From Kitasatospora sp. NBC_01250 (GTDB lineage: Bacteria > Actinomycetota > Actinomycetes > Streptomycetales > Streptomycetaceae): DNA of 64,000 nucleotides. Positions 16,691-24,845 of the stretch are shown piece by piece. Below the pieces are notes generated by a model. The model saw nothing but the letters and a program-made list of their open reading frames with translations. It did no database searches and was not told the origin of the DNA. Location: NCBI RefSeq assembly GCF_036226465.1, contig NZ_CP108476.1, positions 6,200,001-6,264,000 of the forward strand, given 5' to 3'. Position 1 is the stretch's first letter; every line of letters begins with the position of its first letter. The translations under genes and the position numbers were made by a program.

Positions 16691-17554
16691 ATGGCAGCGC
16701 GACGGCTCTTCGGCGGCAGCAAGCAGCGGACCTACCGCACCCCGGACCCGCACCCGAGCGGCGCCCGGCCGCCGAAGATCCCCGGAGAGCTGGTCCCCGA
16801 GCACGTCGCCATCGTCATGGACGGCAACGGCCGTTGGGCCAAGGAGCGCGGACTGCCCCGCACCGAGGGCCACAAGGTCGGCGAGAGCGTCGTGCTGGAC
16901 GTGCTGAAGGGCGCGATCGAGCTGGGCGTCAGGAACATCTCGCTCTACGCCTTCTCCACCGAGAACTGGAAGCGTTCCCCGGATGAGGTGAAGTTCCTGA
17001 TGAACTTCAACCGGGACGTGATCCGCCGCCGCCGCGACGAGCTGGACGAGCTGGGCGTGCGGATCCGCTGGGCCGGGCGGATGCCCAAGCTCTGGAAGAG
17101 CGTGGTCCAGGAGCTCCAGGTCGCGGAGGAGCAGACCAAGGGCAACGACCTGGTCACCCTCTACATGTGCGTCAACTACGGCGGCCGGGCTGAGGTCGCC
17201 GACGCCGCCGCCGCGATCGCCGCCGACGTGGCGGCTGGCAAGCTGGACCCGAAGAAGGTCAACGAGAAGACCCTCGGCAAGTACATGTACCACCCCGACA
17301 TGCCGGACGTGGACCTCTTCCTGCGCCCCAGCGGCGAGCAGCGCACCTCCAACTTCTGGCTCTGGCAGTCGGCTTACGCCGAGTTCGTGTTCCAGGACGT
17401 GCTCTGGCCGGACTTCGACCGCCGTGACCTGTGGCGAGCCTGCGAGCAGTACGCGATGCGCGACCGCCGCTTCGGCGGCGCGCTGCCCAACGAGCTGCCG
17501 GGTGAGCCGTCGGACGGGCTGCCGGGCGCCGCCGACCTGCCGGCGCAGCGCTGA
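16691..17554 (+). CDS. uppS: Isoprenyl transferase / undecaprenyl diphosphate synthase (287 aa)
   Basis: cis-Prenyltransferase that builds the C50-C55 lipid carrier for cell-wall synthesis from isopentenyl and farnesyl diphosphate. The family signature HVAIVMDGNGRWAKERGLPR holds the catalytic Asp44. NISLYAFSTENWKR and DLFLRPSGEQRTSNFWLWQS complete the active site. ATG 16691 is preferred since GGAGAAG lies five bases upstream; a GTG at 16685 would overlap the recO stop. The chain-length specificity cannot be told from sequence. Confidence 0.93.
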   Translation: MAARRLFGGSKQRTYRTPDPHPSGARPPKIPGELVPEHVAIVMDGNGRWAKERGLPRTEGHKVGESVVLDVLKGAIELGVRNISLYAFSTENWKRSPDEVKFLMNFNRDVIRRRRDELDELGVRIRWAGRMPKLWKSVVQELQVAEEQTKGNDLVTLYMCVNYGGRAEVADAAAAIAADVAAGKLDPKKVNEKTLGKYMYHPDMPDVDLFLRPSGEQRTSNFWLWQSAYAEFVFQDVLWPDFDRRDLWRACEQYAMRDRRFGGALPNELPGEPSDGLPGAADLPAQR

Positions 17555-17581
17555 GCGTCCCGGGTCCGCGAGGCGTTTCGG

Positions 17582-18202
17582 GTGTTCGAGGTCCGGCGCA
17601 GCATCCGGCGCCTGCGGCAGGACCCGCACTGGGAGCACCGCAGGCGGGCGACGGCTGCTGACGTCGGCCTCGGCACCCGGGGCTATCCGTTCACCCTCGG
17701 CTCCGGCACCGACCGGCTGTACGACCTGGCGCGCGGTCAGGTGGCGGGCCGGGACGCGGTGCTGGCGCACCTGCTGGTGGCGCCGGCGGCGCCCAGCCGG
17801 GGCGGAGCGCTGCACGACTTCTCGCTCGTCGCGCTCGACCTGCCCCGGGCGCTGCCCGCCACCGCCGTGACGCCGCGTCGGCTGGCGGCCAAGTGGCGCG
17901 GCGAGCGGTCCTGGCCGATCCCGCCGGGCCTGTGGCAGCGCCGTCCGCTGCCGGGCGGCGGGCCCGGCGCGCACGTCGAACGGGTGTGTGCCGACTACGA
18001 GTTCGGCGAGCTGCTGATCACCGACCGGCTCAAGCAGCTGACCGTTGCGGCCGACTGCGGCTGGCGGATCGACGGCGCCCGGCTGATCGGCTGGACCGAC
18101 GGGCGCCGTCCGTACGAGGAACTCATCGCGCTGGCCGAGCGGTTGGACCTGCTGGTGGCGGCCTTTCCGGCTGCCGTCTGGCAGTGGCGCGGCTGGTCCT
18201 GA
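17582..18202 (+). CDS. Uncharacterised protein (206 aa)
   Basis: The family is not recognised. The protein starts MFEVRRSIRRLRQDPHWEHR and has a soluble alpha/beta look with LHDFSLVALDLPRALPA and DGARLIGWTDGRRPYEELI. There is no signal peptide or membrane segment. GTG 17582 has GAGGCG six bases upstream. It lies 27 bases after uppS on the same strand and is tail-to-tail with zur, with a hairpin between. Codon use is typical, so it is a real gene. Confidence 0.7.
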   Translation: MFEVRRSIRRLRQDPHWEHRRRATAADVGLGTRGYPFTLGSGTDRLYDLARGQVAGRDAVLAHLLVAPAAPSRGGALHDFSLVALDLPRALPATAVTPRRLAAKWRGERSWPIPPGLWQRRPLPGGGPGAHVERVCADYEFGELLITDRLKQLTVAADCGWRIDGARLIGWTDGRRPYEELIALAERLDLLVAAFPAAVWQWRGWS

Positions 18203-18234
18203 GGCCAGGGCCTGTCCGGCGGTCCGGAGCTGAT

Positions 18235-18265
18235 GGGCCCGGTGCCGGCGGACCGGACCGGGCCC
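18235..18265. terminator. Hairpin between convergent genes
   Basis: Perfect 9-bp arms, GGGCCCGGT (18235-18243) and ACCGGGCCC (18257-18265), lie between the stops of the 206-residue protein and zur. It could serve both strands. Confidence 0.5.
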
Positions 18266-18278
18266 CGGCGCGGCCGGA

Positions 18279-18701
18279 TCAGGCGCCGGCCCGCTGCTTG
18301 GCCGTGCACTCGGCGCAGGTCCCGAAGATCTCCAGGGTGTGCGCGATGTCGCTGAAACCGTGCTCGGCCGCCACCGTGTTGGCCCAGCGCTCGACCGCCG
18401 GGCCCTCGACCTCCACCGTGCTGCCGCAGAGCCGGCAGACCAGGTGGTGGTGGTGTCCGCTGCTGCACCGCCGGTAGACGGCCTCGCCGTCGGCCGTGCG
18501 CAGCACGTCCACCTCGCCGGCGTCGGCGAGCGACTGCAGCGTGCGGTAGACGGTGGTCAGACCCACCGAATCGCCCCGGTGCTTGAGCATGTCGTGCAGT
18601 TCCTGCGCGCTGCGGAAGTCCTCGATCTCGTCCAGCGCCGCGGAGACGGCTGCGCGCTGCCTGGTGGATCGGGCGCGTGGCGACGGGCCTGCGGTGGTCA
18701 C
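18279..18701 (-). CDS. zur: Zinc uptake regulator, Fur family (140 aa)
   Basis: Zn(II)-dependent repressor that shuts zinc uptake genes when zinc is ample. It has the winged-helix segment SVGLTTVYRTLQSLADAGEV, a His cluster HHHH at 83-86, and two CxxC pairs (Cys89/Cys92, Cys129/Cys132) that bind structural zinc. GTG 18701 is chosen because AGGAGGAG lies just before it. It is the last gene of znuA-znuC-znuB-zur, so it should control its own operon through the palindromes over the znuA promoter. Confidence 0.9.
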   Translation of the reverse strand: MTTAGPSPRARSTRQRAAVSAALDEIEDFRSAQELHDMLKHRGDSVGLTTVYRTLQSLADAGEVDVLRTADGEAVYRRCSSGHHHHLVCRLCGSTVEVEGPAVERWANTVAAEHGFSDIAHTLEIFGTCAECTAKQRAGA

Positions 18702-18736
18702 CGGTGCTCCTCCTGGAGGTCGGGGCGGGTCACACC

Positions 18737-19720
18737 TCATTGTGCCAGCCTCGCACTGCCGACCGGGTCGTGCGGTGCGGCGGCTTTCGCGGGCCCCGGA
18801 ATCGCCGGGCGGGCGGCCTCGCGGCTCCCGGCACCAGCGTCGTCGCTCGTGCCGGTGCCGCTCGTGTCGTGGCTCGTGCCGGCGCCGCGGTGTCGGCGTC
18901 GGGCCAGCGGTGCGGCCAGCACGCTGAACACCGCGAAGACGGCGATCGCCAGCAGCACGATCGCGGAACCTGGCGGCACGTCAGCCTGGTACGAGGTGGC
19001 CACCCCGCCGAGTGACACCAGCACGCCGAGCCCGATCGCCAGCAGCTGGGTGCCCAGGAACGAACGGGTCAGCAGCTGCGCGGCCGCGACCGGCACCACC
19101 ATCAGCGCGCTCACCAGCAGCAGACCCACCACCCGCATCGCCACCGTGACGGTGACCGCGGCCATCACCGCGAGCAGCAGGTTGAGCAGTCGCACCGGCA
19201 CCCCGGTGACCTTGGCGAACTCCTCGTCCTGGCAGACCGCGAAGAACTGGCGCCGCAGCCCGAGGGTGACCGCGATGACCACCGCGCCGAGCACCCCGAT
19301 GGTCACCAGGTCGCCGGTGTCCACCGCCAGGATCGAGCCCCAGAGGTAGCTGTCCAGGCTGCCACTGGTCCCGCTGGCCGACGGTGCCTTGCTGATCAGC
19401 AGCCGGCCGCAGGCCATCCCGCCGTAGAAGAGCATGGCCAGGGCGATGTCACCGCGCTGGTTGCCGCGGGAGCGGACCAGCTCCATGATTACCGCGGCCA
19501 CCACGCAGACCAGCACCGCCATCCAGACCGGGCTGGTCTGGAAGACCAGGCCGAGGCCCACGCCGGTCAGTGCCACGTGCCCGATGCCGTCGCCCATCAG
19601 CGCCTGGCGGCGCTGGACCAGGTAGACGCCGACGGCCGGCGCGGTGATGCCGACCAGCAGGGCGGCGAGCAGCGCGCGCTGCATGAAGTCGAAGGACAGC
19701 ATGTCGGTCAGGCCGGTCAT
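18737..19720 (-). CDS. znuB: Zinc ABC transporter permease (327 aa)
   Basis: ABC-3 family inner-membrane channel for zinc import. It has about eight hydrophobic segments, for example QRALLAALLVGITAPAVGV and VMAAVTVTVAMRVVGLLL, with the family signature GVYLVQRRQALMGDGIGHVAL. Its ATG overlaps the znuC stop (ATGA), so translation is coupled. The C-terminal tail after about residue 290 is Ala/Arg/Gly-rich and unconserved. The next gene, zur, starts 35 bases later. Confidence 0.92.
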   Translation of the reverse strand: MTGLTDMLSFDFMQRALLAALLVGITAPAVGVYLVQRRQALMGDGIGHVALTGVGLGLVFQTSPVWMAVLVCVVAAVIMELVRSRGNQRGDIALAMLFYGGMACGRLLISKAPSASGTSGSLDSYLWGSILAVDTGDLVTIGVLGAVVIAVTLGLRRQFFAVCQDEEFAKVTGVPVRLLNLLLAVMAAVTVTVAMRVVGLLLVSALMVVPVAAAQLLTRSFLGTQLLAIGLGVLVSLGGVATSYQADVPPGSAIVLLAIAVFAVFSVLAAPLARRRHRGAGTSHDTSGTGTSDDAGAGSREAARPAIPGPAKAAAPHDPVGSARLAQ

Positions 19721-20550
19721 ATCAACAGTCCAGGCTGGGAGAGGTCATGGGTGGTCGGGGGAGTGGCGGCGTGCTCGTGGCGGTCGTGGTCGTGGTGGCC
19801 GTCGGGCCGCGGCGCCGTCGCCGGTGGCCCGTCGTGCCACACCCGCCCGTCCCGCAGCAGCACCGCGCGGTCGATCAGCGGCTCCAGCGGTCCCAGTTCG
19901 TGCAGCACCAGCAGGACCGCCACGCCCTTGGCCACCTCGTGGCGCAGCGTGTCGGCGAGCACCCGCTGGCTGGCCAGGTCCACCCCGGCCATCGGCTCGT
20001 CCATGATCAGCAGCTCCGGACCGCCGACCAGCGCGCGGGCGATCAGCACCCGCTGCTGCTGCCCGCCGGACAGGTTCGCCACCGAGTCGCCGGCCCGGTC
20101 GAGCAGGCCCACGGCGTCCAGCGCCCGGTCCACCGCGGCCCGGTCCCGGCGCCGCAGCGGCAGCAGCCCGTGCCGCGCCAGCCGCCCGGTGGCGACCACC
20201 TCGCGCACGGTGGCCGGCACCCCGCCGGCCGCCGTGGTGCGCTGCGGGACGTAGCCGATCCGGTGCCAGGCGCGGAACCGCGCCCCCGGTGTGCCGAACA
20301 GCTCGCGCTCGCCGCCGGTCAGCGGCACCGAGCCGACCACCGCCTTCACGGTGGTGGACTTGCCCGAGCCGTTGGCGCCGAGCAGCGCGACCACCTCGCC
20401 CGGGGCCACGCGCAGGTCGACCCCGCGCAGCACCGGACGACCGCCGAGCGCGGCGTGCGCGCCGCGGAGCCGGATCACGTCGTCGGTCCGGACCGTCTCG
20501 TCGGGCCGGACCGTCTCGTCGGGCCGGACCGTCTCGTCGGGGGTGTTCAT
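19717..20550 (-). CDS. znuC: Zinc ABC transporter ATP-binding protein (277 aa)
   Basis: ATPase subunit of the zinc importer. Walker A is GANGSGKST (residues 58-66), the ABC signature is NLSGGQQQRV, and Walker B is ELLIMDEPMAGVD. The N-terminus has three tandem copies of the hexapeptide PDETVR from an 18-bp repeat, outside the ABC domain. The C-terminus is His-rich (DGHHDHDRHEHAATPP), probably binding zinc. ATG 20550 is chosen over GTG 20556 because AGGAGG lies nine bases from it. It is coupled to znuB by a four-base overlap. Confidence 0.93.
   Translation of the reverse strand: MNTPDETVRPDETVRPDETVRTDDVIRLRGAHAALGGRPVLRGVDLRVAPGEVVALLGANGSGKSTTVKAVVGSVPLTGGERELFGTPGARFRAWHRIGYVPQRTTAAGGVPATVREVVATGRLARHGLLPLRRRDRAAVDRALDAVGLLDRAGDSVANLSGGQQQRVLIARALVGGPELLIMDEPMAGVDLASQRVLADTLRHEVAKGVAVLLVLHELGPLEPLIDRAVLLRDGRVWHDGPPATAPRPDGHHDHDRHEHAATPPTTHDLSQPGLLI
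20490..20541. repeat. 18-bp tandem repeat inside znuC
   Basis: 2.9 copies of an 18-bp unit (GGACCGTCTCGTCGGGCC on the plus strand), in frame with znuC, encode the PDETVR hexapeptides at the start of the protein. The copies are identical, so the expansion is recent or kept by conversion. Confidence 0.9.
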
Positions 20551-20571
20551 CGTCACCGACCTCCTGTCCCG

Positions 20572-21543
20572 TCAGCTCGCGCAGCCGAGCGCCGACCGCA
20601 GGCTGGTCAGGTTCTGCTGCATGATCGAGAAGTAGTCGTCGCCGCTGCCCTTCTTGACGCCCTCCAGCGGGTCGAGCACCGCGGTCCTCAGGTTCAGGTC
20701 CTTGGCGACGCTGTCCGCCAGCTTCGGGCTGACCAGGGTCTCGAAGAAGATCGTGGTGACGCCGTTGGCCTTGGCCGCCTGCTGGATCTGCGCCATCCGG
20801 GCCGGTGTCGGCTCGGACTCCGGGTCCACCCCGTTGATCGCGATCTGGTGCAGCCCGTAGTGGTCGGCGAGGTAGCCGAAGGCGGCGTGGCTGGTGACGA
20901 ACGAGGTGTCGGTGCAGCTCTGCAGGCCGCTGCGGAAGCTCTGGTCCAGGGCGCCGAGCCGGCCCACCAACTCCTCGGTGTTGCGCTGGTAGGTGGCGGC
21001 GTGTGCCGGGTCGGCCTTGGCCAGCTCCGCGCCGACCCCTTGGGCGACGGCCGCGTAGCGGGTCGGGTCCAGCCAGAGGTGCGGGTCGCCGCTCGGGCCC
21101 GGGTGCTCGTGGGTGTGCCCGGCGCTGTCGGTCTCCTCGGTGCCCTCGTCGAGGTGGTGGTCGACCAGCGGCGAGATCGCGGCGGCGTCCACCACGTGCT
21201 TGCTGTGCGACTGCGCGACGGCCTTGTCCACGGTGGGCTGCAGGCCCTTGAGGTGGAGCACGACGTCGGCCTTCTGGACGGTGCCCACCTGCTTGGCGGT
21301 GAGCTCCAGGTCGTGCGGCTCGGTGCCGGCGGGCGTCAGATCGGTGACCTTCACCTGGTCACCGCCGATCTGCTCGGCCAGGTACTGCATCGGATAGAAG
21401 GAGGCGACCACGCCCAGCCTGCCGCTCGCGCCCTTGGCGTCGGAGCTGTCGGTGCCGCCCAAACCGCAGGCGGTGAGCAGCAGCGCGCCGACGGTGGCGG
21501 TGGCCGCCAGGGCTATGGAGGTACGGAGGGGGCGGTGCATCAT
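20572..21543 (-). CDS. znuA: Zinc-binding lipoprotein of ABC transporter (323 aa)
   Basis: Periplasm-side (cluster A-I) solute-binding protein that captures zinc for ZnuBC. The signal peptide ends in lipobox LLTACG. It has FYPMQYLAEQIGG, a His/Asp-rich loop (HTHEHPGPSGDPHLWLDP), ligand regions TSHAAFGYLADHYGL and FFETLVSPKLADSVAKDL, and a disulphide-type C-terminal Cys. The start is taken at ATG 21543, where a leaderless transcript is predicted; ATG 21540 or 21558 are also possible. First gene of the zinc operon and divergent from glyS. Confidence 0.92.
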   Translation of the reverse strand: MMHRPLRTSIALAATATVGALLLTACGLGGTDSSDAKGASGRLGVVASFYPMQYLAEQIGGDQVKVTDLTPAGTEPHDLELTAKQVGTVQKADVVLHLKGLQPTVDKAVAQSHSKHVVDAAAISPLVDHHLDEGTEETDSAGHTHEHPGPSGDPHLWLDPTRYAAVAQGVGAELAKADPAHAATYQRNTEELVGRLGALDQSFRSGLQSCTDTSFVTSHAAFGYLADHYGLHQIAINGVDPESEPTPARMAQIQQAAKANGVTTIFFETLVSPKLADSVAKDLNLRTAVLDPLEGVKKGSGDDYFSIMQQNLTSLRSALGCAS

Positions 21544-21580
21544 GACAACCATTCTCATCTTAATTGGAAATGATTGTCAA
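21543..21580 (-). promoter_or_regulatory. znuA promoter with two Zur-box-like palindromes
   Basis: On the minus strand a perfect -35 TTGACA (21580-21575), an 18-base spacer and -10 GAGAAT (21556-21551) end seven bases before ATG 21543. Two 15-mers fit the Zur pattern TGANAATNNTTNNCA: TGACAATCATTTCCA (21579-21565) covers the -35 box, and TGAGAATGGTTGTCA (21557-21543) covers the -10 box and start. Zinc-loaded Zur on either would block RNA polymerase. Confidence 0.75.
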
Positions 21581-21751
21581 CTTCCGACGGTGGAGGGGGG
21601 AGGTTGTTCGCCGCCTCGAACGCGCGCGGACATTATCGATTTGAACCCGCCACCCGCCCGCCCGGTAACCTGAGGTATTCGGGTGCGTGCAACCAGCCGC
21701 GCCTTGACCGTGCCGTCGTACCGAGTTGCGACGTCGTCTGAAGAGAGCACT

Positions 21752-23134
21752 GTGGCCGCCGACAAGATCGAAACGATCGTCAGCCTGAGCAAGCGCCGTG
21801 GCTTCGTCTATCCCTGCAGCGAGATCTACGGTGGTACGCGTGCCGCCTGGGACTACGGGCCACTGGGCGTCGAGCTCAAGGAGAACATCAAGCGCCAGTG
21901 GTGGCGTGCGATGGTCACCGCTCGGGAGGACGTCGTCGGGCTCGACTCTTCGGTGATCCTGGCCCGCGAGGTCTGGGAGGCCTCCGGCCACGTCGCCACC
22001 TTCAACGACCCGCTGACCGAGTGCACCTCCTGCCACAAGCGCTACCGCGCCGACCACCTGGAGGAGGCCTACGAGGCCAAGCACGGCAAGCTGCCGGCCA
22101 ACGGCCTGGCCGACATCAACTGCCCGCACTGCGGCACCAAGGGCGCCTTCACCGAGCCCAAGGAGTTCTCGGGCATGCTGAAGACGCACCTGGGCGTCAC
22201 CGAGGACGCGGGTGGCCTGGCCTACCTGCGCCCGGAGACCGCGCAGGGCATCTTCACCAATTTCAAGGCCGTCCAGACCACTTCGCGCAAGAAGCCGCCG
22301 TTCGGCATCGCCCAGGTCGGCAAGAGCTTCCGCAACGAGATCACGCCCGGCAACTTCATCTTCCGCACCCGCGAGTTCGAGCAGATGGAGATGGAGTTCT
22401 TCGTCAAGCCGGGCGAGGACGAGACCTGGCACGAGTACTGGCTCGAGCAGCGCTGGAACTGGTACACCGACCTGGGCCTGCGCACCGAGAACATGCGCTA
22501 CTTCGAGCACCCGAAGGAGAAGCTCTCGCACTACGCCAAGCGCACGGTCGACATCGAGTACCGCTTCAACTTCGGCGGTAGCGAGTTCTCCGAGCTGGAG
22601 GGTGTGGCCAACCGGACCGACTACGACCTGGCGACCCACAGCGAGGCCTCCGGCCAGGACCTCAAGTACTTCGACCAGGAGTCCGGCGAGCGGTACTTCC
22701 CGTACGTCATCGAGCCGGCAGCGGGCCTCAACCGCGCGATGCTGGCCTTCCTGCTCGACGCCTACTTCGAGGACGAGGCGCCCAACGCCAAGGGCGTCAT
22801 GGAGAAGCGCGTCGGCATGCGGCTCGACCCCCGGCTCGCCCCGGTCAAGGTCGCGGTGCTCCCGCTGTCGCGCAACGCCGACCTCTCGCCGAAGGCCCGC
22901 GGCCTCGCCGCCGACCTGCGCCAGGCGTGGAACGTCGAGTTCGACGACGCGGGCGCGATCGGCAAGCGCTACCGCCGCCAGGACGAGATCGGCACGCCGT
23001 TCTGCGTCACCGTCGACTTCGACACCCTCGAGGACAACGCGGTCACCATCCGCGAGCGGGACACCATGGCGCAGGAGCGCGTCTCGCTGGACCAGGTGAA
23101 GTCCTACCTGGGCGCGCGGCTGATCGGCTGCTGA
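21752..23134 (+). CDS. glyS: Glycyl-tRNA synthetase, class II (460 aa)
   Basis: Dimeric (alpha2) enzyme charging tRNA-Gly in the cytoplasm. Signatures are KRRGFVYPCSEIYGG, WDYGPLGVELKENIK, motif 2 FRNEITPGNFIFRTREFEQM and a motif 3 region EPAAGLNRAMLAFLLDAY. A CxxC...CxxC insertion (CTSCHKR...CPHCG) is present as in other actinobacterial enzymes. The C-terminal anticodon domain includes LAPVKVAVLPLSRN. GTG 21752 (MAADKIE) is chosen for the family start and the GAAGAGAG before it. A strong terminator follows. Confidence 0.95.
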   Translation: MAADKIETIVSLSKRRGFVYPCSEIYGGTRAAWDYGPLGVELKENIKRQWWRAMVTAREDVVGLDSSVILAREVWEASGHVATFNDPLTECTSCHKRYRADHLEEAYEAKHGKLPANGLADINCPHCGTKGAFTEPKEFSGMLKTHLGVTEDAGGLAYLRPETAQGIFTNFKAVQTTSRKKPPFGIAQVGKSFRNEITPGNFIFRTREFEQMEMEFFVKPGEDETWHEYWLEQRWNWYTDLGLRTENMRYFEHPKEKLSHYAKRTVDIEYRFNFGGSEFSELEGVANRTDYDLATHSEASGQDLKYFDQESGERYFPYVIEPAAGLNRAMLAFLLDAYFEDEAPNAKGVMEKRVGMRLDPRLAPVKVAVLPLSRNADLSPKARGLAADLRQAWNVEFDDAGAIGKRYRRQDEIGTPFCVTVDFDTLEDNAVTIRERDTMAQERVSLDQVKSYLGARLIGC

Positions 23135-23152
23135 TCCGGCCACCCACGTGGT

Positions 23153-23190
23153 GAAGGGGCCGCTCCCGCTTCGGCGGGGGCGGCCCCTTC
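23153..23190 (+). terminator. Hairpin terminator after glyS, UUCG loop
   Basis: 17-bp stem (23153-23169 with 23174-23190, one G-T pair) closed by a TTCG tetraloop, 18 bases after the glyS stop and just before the convergent gene's stop at 23203. It probably ends transcripts from both sides. Confidence 0.85.
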
Positions 23191-23202
23191 GTGGTCGCTG
23201 CG

Positions 23203-23835
23203 TCAGGCTCGGCCGGCGAGCAGGTCGCGGAGCTTCTTGCGCTCGCTGATCCCGGCGTCCAGCGCGAGCAGTGAGCCGTCGGTGAAGCTCAGGTCGACCC
23301 GCTCAGGCTGGCGCCACTCGCGTTCCTTGGGCTCACCGACGACCAGCTGATGCAGGGCCAGCTCGCCCAAGCGCTCACCGCTCTTGCGGTGCAGCACCAG
23401 GACCCGGCGGTCGGTGAAGACGAGGAATGCCTCGTGGTTCTCGTGGTACCGGTGCCTGGACGGGCCGGTGCGCACCATGCGGAGGAAGACTCCGGCCTGA
23501 CTTGCCCACCCGCCCTTGAACGGTCGGCCGTGCGGGTACTGCCAGAGAATCCGCACGGCGACAACTCGCGGACCGAACAACGCAATGGCGATGATCCGGA
23601 ACACCTGATCGCCCAGACCGGTGTCCCAGCCGTCCGGCGGTACCGGCTTGGCGATCCGCAGGCGCCGAGGAACGCGCATCGGGATCAGCCCGTGCAACTC
23701 GACGTCCATCGCACCGCGCACCCGCTCCTGCGGCTGGAGCCACGGAGAGATCAGGTCTCGCGTCGCCTGCTCCCGTTGCGCCTCGCGGGCCGCAATCTCC
23801 GTGAGGAGCCGCTGCCTCCGTGCCTCGTTCGCCAT
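23203..23835 (-). CDS. PH-domain-like protein of a type VII-like cluster (210 aa)
   Basis: The family is not firmly recognised. The N-terminus is a charged helix (RRQRLLTEIAAREAQREQA). A middle segment is partly hydrophobic (QVFRIIAIALFGPRVVAVRI). The C-terminal half has the beta-strand pattern of bacterial PH-like domains: FLVFTDRRVLVLHRKSGERL followed by VDLSFTDGSLLALDAG. There is no signal peptide, so it is probably cytoplasmic or membrane-bound. ATG 23835 is chosen as first ATG after the upstream gene's stop, 38 bases away. It could be a chaperone or protecting partner of the two secretion-type proteins upstream; this is inference from position. Confidence 0.75.
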   Translation of the reverse strand: MANEARRQRLLTEIAAREAQREQATRDLISPWLQPQERVRGAMDVELHGLIPMRVPRRLRIAKPVPPDGWDTGLGDQVFRIIAIALFGPRVVAVRILWQYPHGRPFKGGWASQAGVFLRMVRTGPSRHRYHENHEAFLVFTDRRVLVLHRKSGERLGELALHQLVVGEPKEREWRQPERVDLSFTDGSLLALDAGISERKKLRDLLAGRA

Positions 23836-23873
23836 GCTCTCTCTTCTCAGCGCCTGAACCCTTGGACGGACCT

Positions 23874-24845
23874 TCAGCCGAACGCCTGCTCGATCCGACT
23901 GGCCGGCACGTGGTAGGGCGCCGGTGGGTCGGCCGGCGGCGGGCCGTCCAGTTGGCCCGCCAGCTTCTCGGCCTCGCCCTTCAGGTCGGGGTGCACGCCG
24001 GTGACGGCTCCGAGGAGCGGGGCGGCGAGGCCGCTCTTGATCGGCTTGACCAAGAGCTGGCCCGCGAGGTTGGCGCCCTTGTACGCACTCCCGTAGCTCT
24101 TGAGCTTGGTGAGCTGCCGGTCCCCGGTGCGGATGTTCTTGATCACCTTGCGGGCCTCGTTGGCCGCCTTGATCTCCTTGCCGATCTTCTCCGCCTCCCG
24201 CAGCTCCTTCATGGCCTCCTGGAGCTTCTTCAGCTTCGCCCCGAGCGCCTCCGACACCTTGGTCACCCGGGCCACGAACGCCGTGATCTCCGCGTCCGCC
24301 ACCAGCCCGTCCACGATCGAGGCCAGGCCCAGCGTCAGGATGTCCGCGACGAACCCCGCCGCCACCGTCATCCCGATCCACTCGATGGCCTCGCGGATGA
24401 TGCCGATCACGGTGTCCTCGGCGAGCTGGCACTCCGCCGCGGCCGAGCCGATGATCTGGGCGGTGTTGGCGGCGTCGTCGGCGGTGGCGTCGATGGCGGC
24501 GACCAGCTGGCCCATGTGGGTGCCGAACGCGTTGGAGGCGCTGCCGTGCCACTGCTGGGAGACCGGCCCGGCGCCCTGGCGCAGTGCCTCGGCGACACCG
24601 CGCAGCGCCATGGCCTGGTCCTGCCAGGTCTGGGCGGCGGTGAGCAGGGCCTGCGGCTGGCCGGTCACCTTGTCGAGCTGGTCGAGCAGCCCGGTTGCTT
24701 CGAGGACGCCCTTGACCACGTCGTCGAGGAACGAGCCGATCACGCCCGGGTTGTCGCCGTGGATCTGCGGCAGCGGCTTCAGCGGCGCCGGCGGCTGTGC
24801 GCCGGCCCACCCGTAGGCGTTGCCGCTCGGGTCGGGAGCCCTCAC
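23874..24845 (-). CDS. WXG100-type secretion substrate with long C-terminal domain (323 aa)
   Basis: Residues about 55-150 form the helix-turn-helix of WXG100 proteins, with the turn WHGSASNAF at Trp99-Gly101, indicating export by a type VII (ESX) system. A hydrophobic stretch (GMTVAAGFVADILTLGLASI) near 170-190 may insert in membranes. A Lys/Glu-rich coiled-coil region (KLKKLQEAMKELREAEKIGK) and an unrecognised C-terminal domain follow. No known toxin motif is seen. The GTG start overlaps the stop of the upstream small gene (GTGA), so translation is coupled. Confidence 0.8.
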   Translation of the reverse strand: MRAPDPSGNAYGWAGAQPPAPLKPLPQIHGDNPGVIGSFLDDVVKGVLEATGLLDQLDKVTGQPQALLTAAQTWQDQAMALRGVAEALRQGAGPVSQQWHGSASNAFGTHMGQLVAAIDATADDAANTAQIIGSAAAECQLAEDTVIGIIREAIEWIGMTVAAGFVADILTLGLASIVDGLVADAEITAFVARVTKVSEALGAKLKKLQEAMKELREAEKIGKEIKAANEARKVIKNIRTGDRQLTKLKSYGSAYKGANLAGQLLVKPIKSGLAAPLLGAVTGVHPDLKGEAEKLAGQLDGPPPADPPAPYHVPASRIEQAFG

